A DNA stretch of 23,158 nt from Prevotella sp. (GTDB lineage Bacteria > Bacteroidota > Bacteroidia > Bacteroidales > Bacteroidaceae), in NCBI GenBank assembly GCA_022732315.1, contig JAIJUV010000022.1, positions 1 through 23,158 of the forward strand. Reading direction: 5' to 3'. The notes under the pieces were generated by a model. That model was not told the DNA's origin. It did no database searches and was given only the letters and a program-made list of their open reading frames with translations. Position numbers and translations under genes: made by a program. Positions 5,875-12,761 of the stretch are shown one piece after another; within the stretch, counting starts at the first letter, position 1; each line of letters starts with the position of its first letter.

Positions 5875-7866
5875 TTATAGCGGAACATACTCCACGAAAG
5901 CCTCCATAGCCTCGTAGCAAGCCAGGCCTAACTCATCATAGAGCTGGGCGGTGCCACGGTTGCGGTCCTCGGCACGCTGCCAGAACAAACGCTCATCGTT
6001 GCCCAGGAATGGGGCACTCTCCATCTGTGACTGATGCTTCAGAATAGAGTTACGCTTTGCTCTTAACTCCTCTGGGCTCAATGGAACACACATCTCGATG
6101 TTCTCAATCTCCCATTCTGCCCATGCACCACGATACATCCAGATGCGGCAGTCCTTCAGCCACTCTGCGCCAGCCTTCTTCTCCTCGTCGATGGCTGCGA
6201 GAACAGCGTCGGTACACTTCTTGTGGGTGCCGTGTGGGTCAGCCAGGTCACCAGCTACATAAATCTGATGAGGCTTCACCTCCTGCAACAAAGCTCTAAC
6301 AATCTCAACATCCTTCTCTGTCATCGGCAACTTCTCAATCTTACCGCTCTCATAGAATGGCAAGTCGAGGAAGTGAACACGGTTCAGAGGAATCTGGTTG
6401 TAGGTACATGCTGTGCGAGCCTCGCCACGACGAATCAAGCCCTTGATGGTCAGGATGTCGCGGGTGTCGAAGTCGCCCTCCTTCTTGTTGGCGAAGAATT
6501 CCTTGATCTCCTTGTACTTCTTAGAGATAACGCTGTCCTTAGAATCAGCGAAGATCTGGTTGAAGCCGTTGATGAAGTGCATGAATCTTGTCACCTCCTC
6601 GTCGCCTACAGCGATGTTGCCCGATGTCTCGTAAGCCACGTGAACCTCGTGCTGCTGCTGAACCAGGCGGCGGATGGTGCCACCCATAGAGATAACGTCA
6701 TCGTCTGGATGAGGAGAGAAGACAATCACCTTCTTAGGGAATGGCTTCGCACGCTCTGGGCGATAGGTATCGTCAGCGTTTGGCTTGCCGCCAGGCCATC
6801 CTGTGATGGTGTGCTGCAAGTCGTTGAAAATCTTGATGTTGGCATTGTATGCAGAGCCGTAGAGAGCCAGAAGTTCGCTCAAGCCGTTCTCGTTGTAATC
6901 CTTGTTGGTCAACTTCAGGATAGGCTTGTGCAGTTTCTGGCAGAGCCATACCAGTGCCGAACGCACCTGCTTGTCGGTCCACTCGCAGTTGGTTACGAGC
7001 CATGGATGCTTGATGCGGGTGAGGTTGGAAGCTGCGCTCAGGTCGAGGATGACGTGTGCATTAGGATGAGTCTGGAGGAAGCTTGCTGGCAATGTGTCAG
7101 TGATGTTTCCTTCTACCACCTTCTGCATGATGTCAGCCTTTTCGTCGCCCCAAGCCGTGAGATATACTTTCTTGGCAGAGAGCAGGGTAGCGATACCCAT
7201 GGTGAGCGAGCAAGGAGGAATCTGCTCCTTGGTGCCGAAACTGTTCTCCATCTCCTCTCGGGATGTGTTGCCGATGAGGATGAGACGGGTCATCGACTGG
7301 ATGCCGGAACCAGGTTCGTTGGCTGCGATGTTACCCATTCTTCCGATGCCCAGCAGAGCCACGTCGAGACCGCCGAAGGTCTTGATGCGCTGCTCGTAGA
7401 GGCGGCATGTATCCTGCACTGCGTCTTGAGCCACGCTGCCGTCGAGCGTGAAGATATTCTGTGGGTCGATGTCAATATGGTCGAGGAAGCGCTCCTTCAG
7501 CTGGTTGATGCTCTTCAGCGAGCTTTCCTTGGCAATAGGATAGTACTCGTAGGCGTTGAAAACAACCACGTTTCTGAAACTGAGCTGCTTAGCCTCGCAT
7601 CTTTTCTGCAATTCATTGTAGATAGGTGTGAGCGAAAGTCCTGTGCCCAATGCCATTACATAATACTTACCCTCATGCTGGGCTGCCTTGATTTCCTTCT
7701 CTATCTGGTCAGCTACATGAGCTGCACCCTCCATGGAAGAGGCGAAGATGTCGGTGTGAATTTTCTCCATTCTGGAGATTTCTGAATACTCAACGGTAGT
7801 CTTTGGCTTGTAGTAAGCCAAAGGTACCTTGTTGAGTACAATCTGTGAACTTAGATTGAGTCTCAT
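5875..7866 (-). CDS. NagB-like pseudoenzyme domain fused to a PIG-L (LmbE) deacetylase
   Basis: The 663-aa protein has two parts. Residues about 30-290 resemble glucosamine-6-phosphate deaminase, but the catalytic residues are changed: the FNMDEY motif reads FNAYEY (D72 equivalent is Y106) and [11 protein letters not shown] reads GRMGNIAANEP (D141 is M177, H143 is N179; E148 is kept as E184). Deaminase activity is unlikely. Residues about 378-663 are a PIG-L deacetylase with the metal motif PHPDDD (385-390) and a later DPHGTH (543-548), apparently intact. PIG-L enzymes remove acetyl groups from GlcNAc-containing substrates. Such fusions occur in Bacteroidetes and are often annotated simply as NagB. 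It follows nagB by 87 nt in the same operon. A role in GlcNAc-6-P or GlcNAc-conjugate deacetylation is inferred. Confidence 0.85.
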   Translation of the reverse strand: MRLNLSSQIVLNKVPLAYYKPKTTVEYSEISRMEKIHTDIFASSMEGAAHVADQIEKEIKAAQHEGKYYVMALGTGLSLTPIYNELQKRCEAKQLSFRNVVVFNAYEYYPIAKESSLKSINQLKERFLDHIDIDPQNIFTLDGSVAQDAVQDTCRLYEQRIKTFGGLDVALLGIGRMGNIAANEPGSGIQSMTRLILIGNTSREEMENSFGTKEQIPPCSLTMGIATLLSAKKVYLTAWGDEKADIMQKVVEGNITDTLPASFLQTHPNAHVILDLSAASNLTRIKHPWLVTNCEWTDKQVRSALVWLCQKLHKPILKLTNKDYNENGLSELLALYGSAYNANIKIFNDLQHTITGWPGGKPNADDTYRPERAKPFPKKVIVFSPHPDDDVISMGGTIRRLVQQQHEVHVAYETSGNIAVGDEEVTRFMHFINGFNQIFADSKDSVISKKYKEIKEFFANKKEGDFDTRDILTIKGLIRRGEARTACTYNQIPLNRVHFLDLPFYESGKIEKLPMTEKDVEIVRALLQEVKPHQIYVAGDLADPHGTHKKCTDAVLAAIDEEKKAGAEWLKDCRIWMYRGAWAEWEIENIEMCVPLSPEELRAKRNSILKHQSQMESAPFLGNDERLFWQRAEDRNRGTAQLYDELGLACYEAMEAFVEYVPL

Positions 7867-7876
7867 TATTCTGGTT

Positions 7877-7966
7877 TTTAAAGGTTGTAGGGATGTTCCT
7901 TATAATTCTGTAATTCTGTTTTTTTAAAGGTTGTCCCTATAAAATGTTATCATTTACAGGTTGTCC
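7877..7966 (-). repeat. Three copies of the nagB 3' end in the nagB/PIG-L gap
   Basis: The last nagB bases with the stop codon (7953-7966; minus-strand GGACAACCTGTAAA) recur as GGACAACCTTTAAA at 7923-7936 and in a diverged form at 7877-7890. The second and third share about 22 nt including flanks (an ATTCTG-T-rich-TAAAGGTTGT core on the plus strand). Offsets are 30 and 46 nt. Confidence 0.8.
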
Positions 7967-8745
7967 TTCTCGATGTCCTTGAAGTACTTGTAGGTGCTAA
8001 CCTTCAACTCGTCGGTAGCGCTCTCATCGCAAACGATGATGCCGTGCTGGTGAGTCTGAAGCGCACTGATGGTCCAAGCCTGTGTAACAGGACCCTCGAT
8101 AGCTGCCTGGAGTGCACGAGCCTTGTTGTGGCCGTTGCAGAGAATCATGACCTCTCTGGCTGCCATCACGGTACCTACACCCACTGTGAGAGCAGTAGCA
8201 GGCACAGCGTTCATGTCGCCGCCGAAGAAGCGTGAGTTGGCGATGCGGGTATCTGTGGTCAGAGTCTTAACTCGTGTACGTGATGTGAGAGAAGAGAAAG
8301 GCTCGTTGAAAGCGATGTGGCCGTCAGGACCGATACCGCCGATGAAGAGGTCGATGCCGCCTGCTTCCTCGATCATCTGCTCATAGTGAGCGCACTCTGC
8401 CTCGAGATCCTCTGCGTTTCCGTTGAGGATATGGATGTTCTCCTTAGGACAGTCGATGTGGTCGAAGAGGTTGTGAGCCATGAAAGAATGGTAGCTCTCT
8501 GGGTGAGACTCTGGCAAGCCTACATACTCGTCCATGTTGAAGGTGAGTACATGCTTGAATGAAATCTCGCCAGCCTTTACAGCCTTAACGATTTCTGCAT
8601 ACATGCCTACAGGTGATGAACCTGTTGGCAAACCCAAAACGAATGGTTTTTCTGCTGTTGGTTGGAAGGCTTTGATGGTCTCCACAACGTGACGAGCTGC
8701 CCAGCGAGCCAACTCCTCGTAATTCTTTTCGATGATTACACGCAT
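7954..8745 (-). CDS. nagB: Glucosamine-6-phosphate deaminase NagB
   Basis: The 263-aa enzyme converts glucosamine-6-phosphate to fructose-6-phosphate and ammonia, the last step that brings sialic acid and GlcNAc into glycolysis. Motifs are complete and fall at E. coli numbering: phosphate loop [11 protein letters not shown] (about 39-49), FNMDEY with D72, and [11 protein letters not shown] with D141, H143 and E148. Length equals that of typical hexameric NagB (about 266). It lies between the ROK regulator gene (106 nt upstream) and the NagB-like/PIG-L fusion (87 nt downstream), all on the minus strand. Both gaps contain duplicated gene ends. Cytoplasmic. Confidence 0.96.
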   Translation of the reverse strand: MRVIIEKNYEELARWAARHVVETIKAFQPTAEKPFVLGLPTGSSPVGMYAEIVKAVKAGEISFKHVLTFNMDEYVGLPESHPESYHSFMAHNLFDHIDCPKENIHILNGNAEDLEAECAHYEQMIEEAGGIDLFIGGIGPDGHIAFNEPFSSLTSRTRVKTLTTDTRIANSRFFGGDMNAVPATALTVGVGTVMAAREVMILCNGHNKARALQAAIEGPVTQAWTISALQTHQHGIIVCDESATDELKVSTYKYFKDIEKDNL

Positions 8746-8794
8746 AGTTGTTTATGTTTTTATTAATAAATAGTTGAAAAGTTTATATTCTATT

Positions 8795-8855
8795 TCTTTT
8801 TCTTTTCTGAAAATCAGCTTCTTTTCTGAGAATCTTTTTCTTTTCTGAAAATCAG
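8795..8855 (-). repeat. Exact 23-nt duplication of the ROK gene 3' end
   Basis: Positions 8833-8855, which include the ROK stop codon (8852-8854), are identical over 23 nt to 8795-8817, 38 nt further downstream of the gene. A partial third copy of the TTCTTTTCTGA.AATC type lies between them (8819-8834). Confidence 0.9.
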
Positions 8856-10051
8856 TTCCCTTGCAGCATCCTGCTTCTAGCCATGAGGCAGGCGCCTATC
8901 AGCCCTGCCTGACCTTTCAGCTGTGATGTCACAATCTGTGAGTCTTCGCTCACCAGATTCAGGGAGTACTTCTTGATACCCATGCAGATAGATTGGGTGA
9001 GATAGTCTCCGGTCACCGACAGGTCTCCACCGATGACGAGCATCTTAGGGTTGAAGATATTGATGATTCCTGCAAGATTGGTTCCCAGTTCCACAGCCAT
9101 TTTCTGCAAGGCTTCGATGCTGAGCACGTCTTCTTTCCCGATGGCGTCGAGAATGTCCTGCAGGGTGAGCGGCTGGTGCTGCTTCATCACTTTTTCGGTG
9201 AGAACCGAAGTTTCTCCGTTCTTGAGCAGCTGGTTCATCTTTCTCAGCAGTGCCGAACCGGAAGCTTCGGTTTCCATGCATCCTGTTTTTCCGCAATGGC
9301 AGATGATGCCATTATTATAGATGTGCATATGTCCGATTTCTCCCGAGAAGCCCGATTCTCCCAGATAGAGTCTGCCGTCGATGATGATGCCGATGCCGAT
9401 ACCCCAGCTGATATTGACAAAGATAACGTTCTTCACGCCCTTGCTCACGCCTCTGAGGCTTTCGCCGTAGGTCATGCATCGGGTGTCATTGTCGATGCAT
9501 ACGGATAATCCCAGTTTTTCCGACAGGATTTCTGCCAGTGGCTTCTGCACGCAGGTGAAGTAATTATAGGCGCAGCCTGTGTTAGGATTCACACGTCCGC
9601 CGATACTCAGGCAGGTATTCTTAATCTGTTCCTTGGTGATGCCCGATTTTTCGATAAACTCGTTGGTGAGACTGATGAATTGCTCGAAGCATTCCATGCT
9701 GTCCTCGTAGATGAAGTCTATCTTCTGTGGTTCTGTCACCATGTTGCCGCAAAAATCGCAGATGCCGAAGGTTAGATTATCCTTTCCCGTGTCGATTCCC
9801 AGGAAGTAGCCCGAAGTAGCAATCAGGTCGTATATCTTGGGTGCTCTTTTCGAATAGTTGTCTTTCTTTCCTGTTACCTGTACCAGGCCGATGTCAATCA
9901 GCTCGTTTAGAGTCTTTGTGGTGTATGGCACGCTAACGCCTAGGCTTTTTGAGAGTTCGGCTATGGTCTGCCCGCCATATTCTATAAACTGGTTTAGGAT
10001 AGCAGTCATAGAGGCCGACCATTTTGTTTGGTTGATGATGTTCTTTAACAT
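8852..10051 (-). CDS. ROK-family transcription regulator (NagC/XylR type)
   Basis: The 399-aa protein has an N-terminal winged helix-turn-helix (about residues 15-60, TIAELSKSLGVSVPYTTKTL) followed by a ROK domain. The ROK zinc site is present: GHMHI (H241) and CHCGKTGCME (C251, C253, C258). The catalytic Asp of sugar kinases is retained (D189 in IDNDTRC), but the ATP loop reads GIDTGKDNLTF without the GGTK signature, so kinase activity is doubtful. ROK repressors usually bind a sugar or sugar phosphate. Its position, divergent from the nanT operon and first in the nagB operon, suggests it controls both in response to a GlcNAc or ManNAc derivative. Palindromic AT-rich sites are present in the shared upstream region. 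Confidence 0.9.
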   Translation of the reverse strand: MLKNIINQTKWSASMTAILNQFIEYGGQTIAELSKSLGVSVPYTTKTLNELIDIGLVQVTGKKDNYSKRAPKIYDLIATSGYFLGIDTGKDNLTFGICDFCGNMVTEPQKIDFIYEDSMECFEQFISLTNEFIEKSGITKEQIKNTCLSIGGRVNPNTGCAYNYFTCVQKPLAEILSEKLGLSVCIDNDTRCMTYGESLRGVSKGVKNVIFVNISWGIGIGIIIDGRLYLGESGFSGEIGHMHIYNNGIICHCGKTGCMETEASGSALLRKMNQLLKNGETSVLTEKVMKQHQPLTLQDILDAIGKEDVLSIEALQKMAVELGTNLAGIINIFNPKMLVIGGDLSVTGDYLTQSICMGIKKYSLNLVSEDSQIVTSQLKGQAGLIGACLMARSRMLQGN

Positions 10052-10082
10052 AAGCGTTGCCTTAATGAATGATTTAACGGTG

Positions 10083-10090
10083 CAAAGTTA
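10083..10090 (-). promoter_or_regulatory. -7 promoter box of the ROK-nagB operon
   Basis: TAACTTTG on the minus strand, 31 nt before the ATG at 10051, followed by GCACC. A clear -33 TTTG is lacking. The palindrome at 10095-10111 would lie just upstream of it, between the two promoter elements. Confidence 0.6.
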
Positions 10091-10094
10091 AATA

Positions 10095-10111
10095 AATAAA
10101 TCCATTTTATT
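10095..10111. promoter_or_regulatory. Candidate ROK operator, ROK side
   Basis: AATAAAT-CCA-TTTTATT is an inverted repeat with one mismatch, placed immediately upstream of the ROK -7 box. It resembles the AT-rich palindromes bound by NagC-type repressors. The surroundings are AT-rich, so chance occurrence is possible. Confidence 0.3.
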
Positions 10112-10318
10112 AATATTTGCTAGTTAATTAATCTAAATATTTTAAAGAAAGTGCCAATTTAAACATTTTTTGCTCTGATTTCCCCCGAATGTACCCTGGA
10201 AAGCGATGGTTGGGATACCCTTAGCCCCAAAAGCGGCTTTCTTTGTGCTATAAATGATGTATCGAGGTGCTCTATATAATATATAATAAGGTATAAGGGG
10301 TGAAACTGTCATAATAAA

Positions 10319-10338
10319 TAAATAAACTAATTTATTTA
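10319..10338. promoter_or_regulatory. Candidate ROK operator, nanT side
   Basis: TAAATAAA-CTAA-TTTATTTA is a perfect 8+8 inverted repeat, 30 bp upstream of the nanT -33 element. Its half-site resembles that of the palindrome at 10095-10111. Binding by the ROK protein is inferred only. Confidence 0.4.
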
Positions 10339-10368
10339 ATTATAATAATGAAAATAATTTCTTTAAAA

Positions 10369-10400
10369 TTTGGTTGATATTAAAAATAGTCGTATATTTG
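10369..10400 (+). promoter_or_regulatory. Promoter of the nan operon
   Basis: TTTG (10369-10372), a 20-nt spacer and TATATTTG (10393-10400) give a near-perfect Bacteroidetes promoter. Transcription would start near 10407 and leave a leader of about 50 nt before nanT. Confidence 0.85.
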
Positions 10401-10413
10401 CAGCAGAATTTCT

Positions 10414-10447
10414 AACTAACAATAATTATATAGCAAACTAACAATAA
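10414..10447 (+). repeat. Duplicated 12-nt element in the nanT leader
   Basis: AACTAACAATAA occurs at 10414-10425 and 10436-10447, 22 nt apart, in the untranslated leader. The leader is otherwise A/C-rich, without a Shine-Dalgarno site. Confidence 0.7.
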
Positions 10448-10455
10448 CAACAACA

Positions 10456-11688
10456 ATGAGAAATAGAAAGTTTTACCCTTGGTTGGTTGTTGCGCTCCTG
10501 TGGGTGGTTGCACTTCTCAACTATATGGATCGCCAGATGCTTTCAACCATGCAGGCAGAAATGAAGGTTGACATAGTGGAATTGCAGCAGGCTGAGGCCT
10601 TCGGAGCTTTGATGGCTGTCTTCCTTTGGGTGTATGGAATCGTGAGCCCGTTCGCTGGTATCGTGGCTGATAGAATCAGCCGAAAGAAATTGGTGGTGGG
10701 CAGTCTCTTCGTCTGGTCGCTGGTTACTTACCTCATGGGTTATGCTTCCAGTTTCAACCAGCTCTACATGCTCAGAGCTTTGATGGGTATCAGTGAGGCA
10801 CTCTACATCCCTTCTGCTCTCTCGCTCATTGCCGATTGGCATGAAGGCAAATCCCGCTCTCTCGCCATCGGTGTCCACATGACCGGTTTGTATGTAGGTC
10901 AGGCCATCGGCGGATTCGGTGCCACAGTGGCTGCAGCCTTCTCTTGGCATACCACTTTCCACTGGTTCGGTATCCTCGGAATCGCTTATTCCGTAGTATT
11001 GCTCCTCCTCTTGCATGATAAGGAAAAGGAGACCGTGAGTGTGGCGGCGCAGCAGGTAAAACCTGCGAAGGGCGGACTCTTCCAAGGCTTGTCGGTAGTG
11101 CTTTCTACGTGGGCTTTCTGGGTTATCCTTTTCTATTTTGCAGTACCTTCTCTCCCGGGTTGGGCAACCAAGAACTGGCTCCCTACCTTGTTTGCTGAGA
11201 ATTTGGGCATCCCAATGTCGCAGGCGGGTCCGATGTCAACCATCACCATTGCCGTATCTTCATTGATTGGTGTACTTTTCGGAGGTGTGCTTTCTGACAA
11301 GTGGGTACAGAAGAACATCCGTGGCCGTGTCTATACTAGTGCCATCGGTTTGGGTATGACCATTCCTGCGCTCTTCCTCCTCGGCTTCGGCCATAGCCTG
11401 GTAGCCATCGTAGGTGCAGGCTTGCTCTTCGGTATCGGTTACGGTATATTTGATGCCAACAATATGCCAATCCTCTGCCAGATTATCTCGGCAAAGTACA
11501 GAGCCACAGCATACGGTATCATGAACATGGTGGGCGTATTTGCCGGAGCCATGGTTACACAGGTGATGGGTAAGTGCTCTGATGGCGGCAACCTGGGCTT
11601 TGCCTTCGCCGTACTCGGCATCGTGGTGATAGCAGCACTGACTCTCCAGTTGGTCTGCCTGAAGCCAAAGACAGATAATCTGGAATAA
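10456..11688 (+). CDS. nanT: NanT-type MFS sialic acid transporter
   Basis: The 410-aa inner-membrane protein has the twelve-helix major facilitator layout. It shows NYMDRQMLS in the first helix region, the loop motif GIVADRISRKKLV (a version of G-x-x-x-D-R-x-x-R-K) after helix 2, and GVLSDKWVQ after helix 7. It is first in an operon with NanA and an AGE epimerase, as in the Bacteroides nanLET arrangement. Import of free Neu5Ac by proton symport is therefore the likely role; a hexuronate or other acid sugar cannot be excluded from sequence alone. The ATG follows a strong promoter and a 50-nt leader. Its last ~16 bases, stop and following nucleotides are duplicated 40 nt downstream. Confidence 0.85.
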   Translation: MRNRKFYPWLVVALLWVVALLNYMDRQMLSTMQAEMKVDIVELQQAEAFGALMAVFLWVYGIVSPFAGIVADRISRKKLVVGSLFVWSLVTYLMGYASSFNQLYMLRALMGISEALYIPSALSLIADWHEGKSRSLAIGVHMTGLYVGQAIGGFGATVAAAFSWHTTFHWFGILGIAYSVVLLLLLHDKEKETVSVAAQQVKPAKGGLFQGLSVVLSTWAFWVILFYFAVPSLPGWATKNWLPTLFAENLGIPMSQAGPMSTITIAVSSLIGVLFGGVLSDKWVQKNIRGRVYTSAIGLGMTIPALFLLGFGHSLVAIVGAGLLFGIGYGIFDANNMPILCQIISAKYRATAYGIMNMVGVFAGAMVTQVMGKCSDGGNLGFAFAVLGIVVIAALTLQLVCLKPKTDNLE

Positions 11689-11736
11689 GATAAAGACAGA
11701 TTTTCTTAAATAAGATAATCTGGAATAAAATAAAGA
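11673..11736 (+). repeat. Duplicated nanT 3' end
   Basis: Positions 11673-11696 (which contain the nanT stop at 11686-11688) and 11713-11736 match at 23 of 24 bases. The offset is 40 nt, not a multiple of three. Shared core: GATAATCTGGAATAA. Confidence 0.9.
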
Positions 11737-11776
11737 ATTAAGAATCATATAATTAACGTAAAAAATATTTTTGATT

Positions 11777-12694
11777 ATGGAAAAAATCATTGGACTCATT
11801 GATGCACCGTTCACTCCTTTTTATGCCAACGGTGATGTGAACTTGGAACCTATCGAGGCTTATGCCAAGATGCTTCAGAAAAACGGTCTGAAGGGCGTGT
11901 TCATCAACGGCTCTTCTGGTGAGGGTTACATGCTGACCACCGAGGAGAGAATGCTTCTCGCCGAAAGATGGGTAGCGGTGGCTCCAAAGGATTTCAAGAT
12001 TATCGTTCATGTGGGCAGCTGCTGCCTCCGTGAAAGCCGTCGCCTTGCTGAGCACGCACAGAAGTTGGGTGTTTGGGGCATCGGTTCAATGGCTCCTCCA
12101 TTCCCACATATCGGTCGCATCGAGGAACTGGTGAAGTATTGCGAGGAGATTGCTTCTGCAGCTCCAGAGCTTCCTTTCTACTACTACCACATTCCTGCTT
12201 TCAACGGTGCTTACCTGCCAATGCTCGACTTGCTGAAGGCTGTGGATGGACGCATTCCTAACTTCGCCGGTATCAAATATACCTTCGAGAGCCTCTACGA
12301 GTACAACCAGTGCCGCCTCTACAAGAACGGCAAATACGATATGCTCCATGGTCAGGATGAGACCATCCTCCCTAGCCTGGCTCAGGGTGGTGCACAGGGT
12401 GGCATCGGCGGAACTACCAACTACAATGGTAAGGAGCTGGTTGGCATCATCGAGGCTTGGAAGAACGGCGACATCGAGACAGCACGCGAGAAGCAGAACT
12501 TCGCTCAGGAGGTCATCAACGTGATCTGCCACTACCGTGGAAATATCGTGGGCGGCAAGCGCATCATGAAACTGATTGGCTTCGACCTGGGTCCTAACCG
12601 CACCCCATTCCGCAACATGACCGATGAGGAGGAGCAGGCTATGAAGAAAGAGTTGGAGGCTATCCACTTCTTCGACCGTTGCAACCAGTTCTAA
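11777..12694 (+). CDS. nanA: N-acetylneuraminate lyase NanA
   Basis: This 305-aa (beta/alpha)8 aldolase cleaves Neu5Ac to ManNAc and pyruvate. Class I features are present: GSSGE (45-49), catalytic Tyr in FYYYHIPAF (Y137) and Schiff-base Lys in FAGIKYTF (K167), near the E. coli positions Y137 and K165. Length fits the family (about 300). The ATG at 11777 is preferred over an in-frame TTG six bases earlier. Equivalent to NanL of the Bacteroides nanLET operon. Second gene of the operon, between nanT and the epimerase. Its stop region is duplicated in the following gap. Cytoplasmic. Confidence 0.95.
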   Translation: MEKIIGLIDAPFTPFYANGDVNLEPIEAYAKMLQKNGLKGVFINGSSGEGYMLTTEERMLLAERWVAVAPKDFKIIVHVGSCCLRESRRLAEHAQKLGVWGIGSMAPPFPHIGRIEELVKYCEEIASAAPELPFYYYHIPAFNGAYLPMLDLLKAVDGRIPNFAGIKYTFESLYEYNQCRLYKNGKYDMLHGQDETILPSLAQGGAQGGIGGTTNYNGKELVGIIEAWKNGDIETAREKQNFAQEVINVICHYRGNIVGGKRIMKLIGFDLGPNRTPFRNMTDEEEQAMKKELEAIHFFDRCNQF

Positions 12695-12727
12695 AAACAA
12701 GTTTGATTGTTGCAACCAGTTTTAAAA
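12678..12727 (+). repeat. Duplicated nanA 3' end
   Basis: GTTGCAACCAGTTCTAAAA (12678-12696, containing the nanA stop) recurs as GTTGCAACCAGTTTTAAAA at 12709-12727, 18 of 19 bases identical. The offset is 31 nt. Confidence 0.9.
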
Positions 12728-12761
12728 TTCAAGAATAATTATCTCCACTAAATCGATAAGA

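Larger units (their letters stand above)
10052..10455. other. Divergent control region between the ROK regulator and nanT
   Basis: This 404-bp AT-rich stretch has no credible gene. It holds the ROK -7 box, the nanT promoter, two AT-rich palindromes and a duplicated leader. A central part (about 10175-10255) is clearly richer in GC and contains GGGATACCCTTAGCCCC and AAAGCGGCTTT; I see no gene, tRNA or recognised RNA motif there. Confidence 0.7.

Noticed and set aside
6223..7785. 520-codon open frame on the plus strand opposite the PIG-L fusion gene
   Set aside because: It is antisense to a gene with clear NagB-like and PIG-L motifs, has no recognisable domain and no promoter; it is a by-product of codon bias.
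8852..10051. ROK protein as the missing GlcNAc/ManNAc kinase
   Set aside because: It has an N-terminal winged helix and lacks the GGTK ATP-binding signature although the catalytic Asp remains; regulator is the better call.
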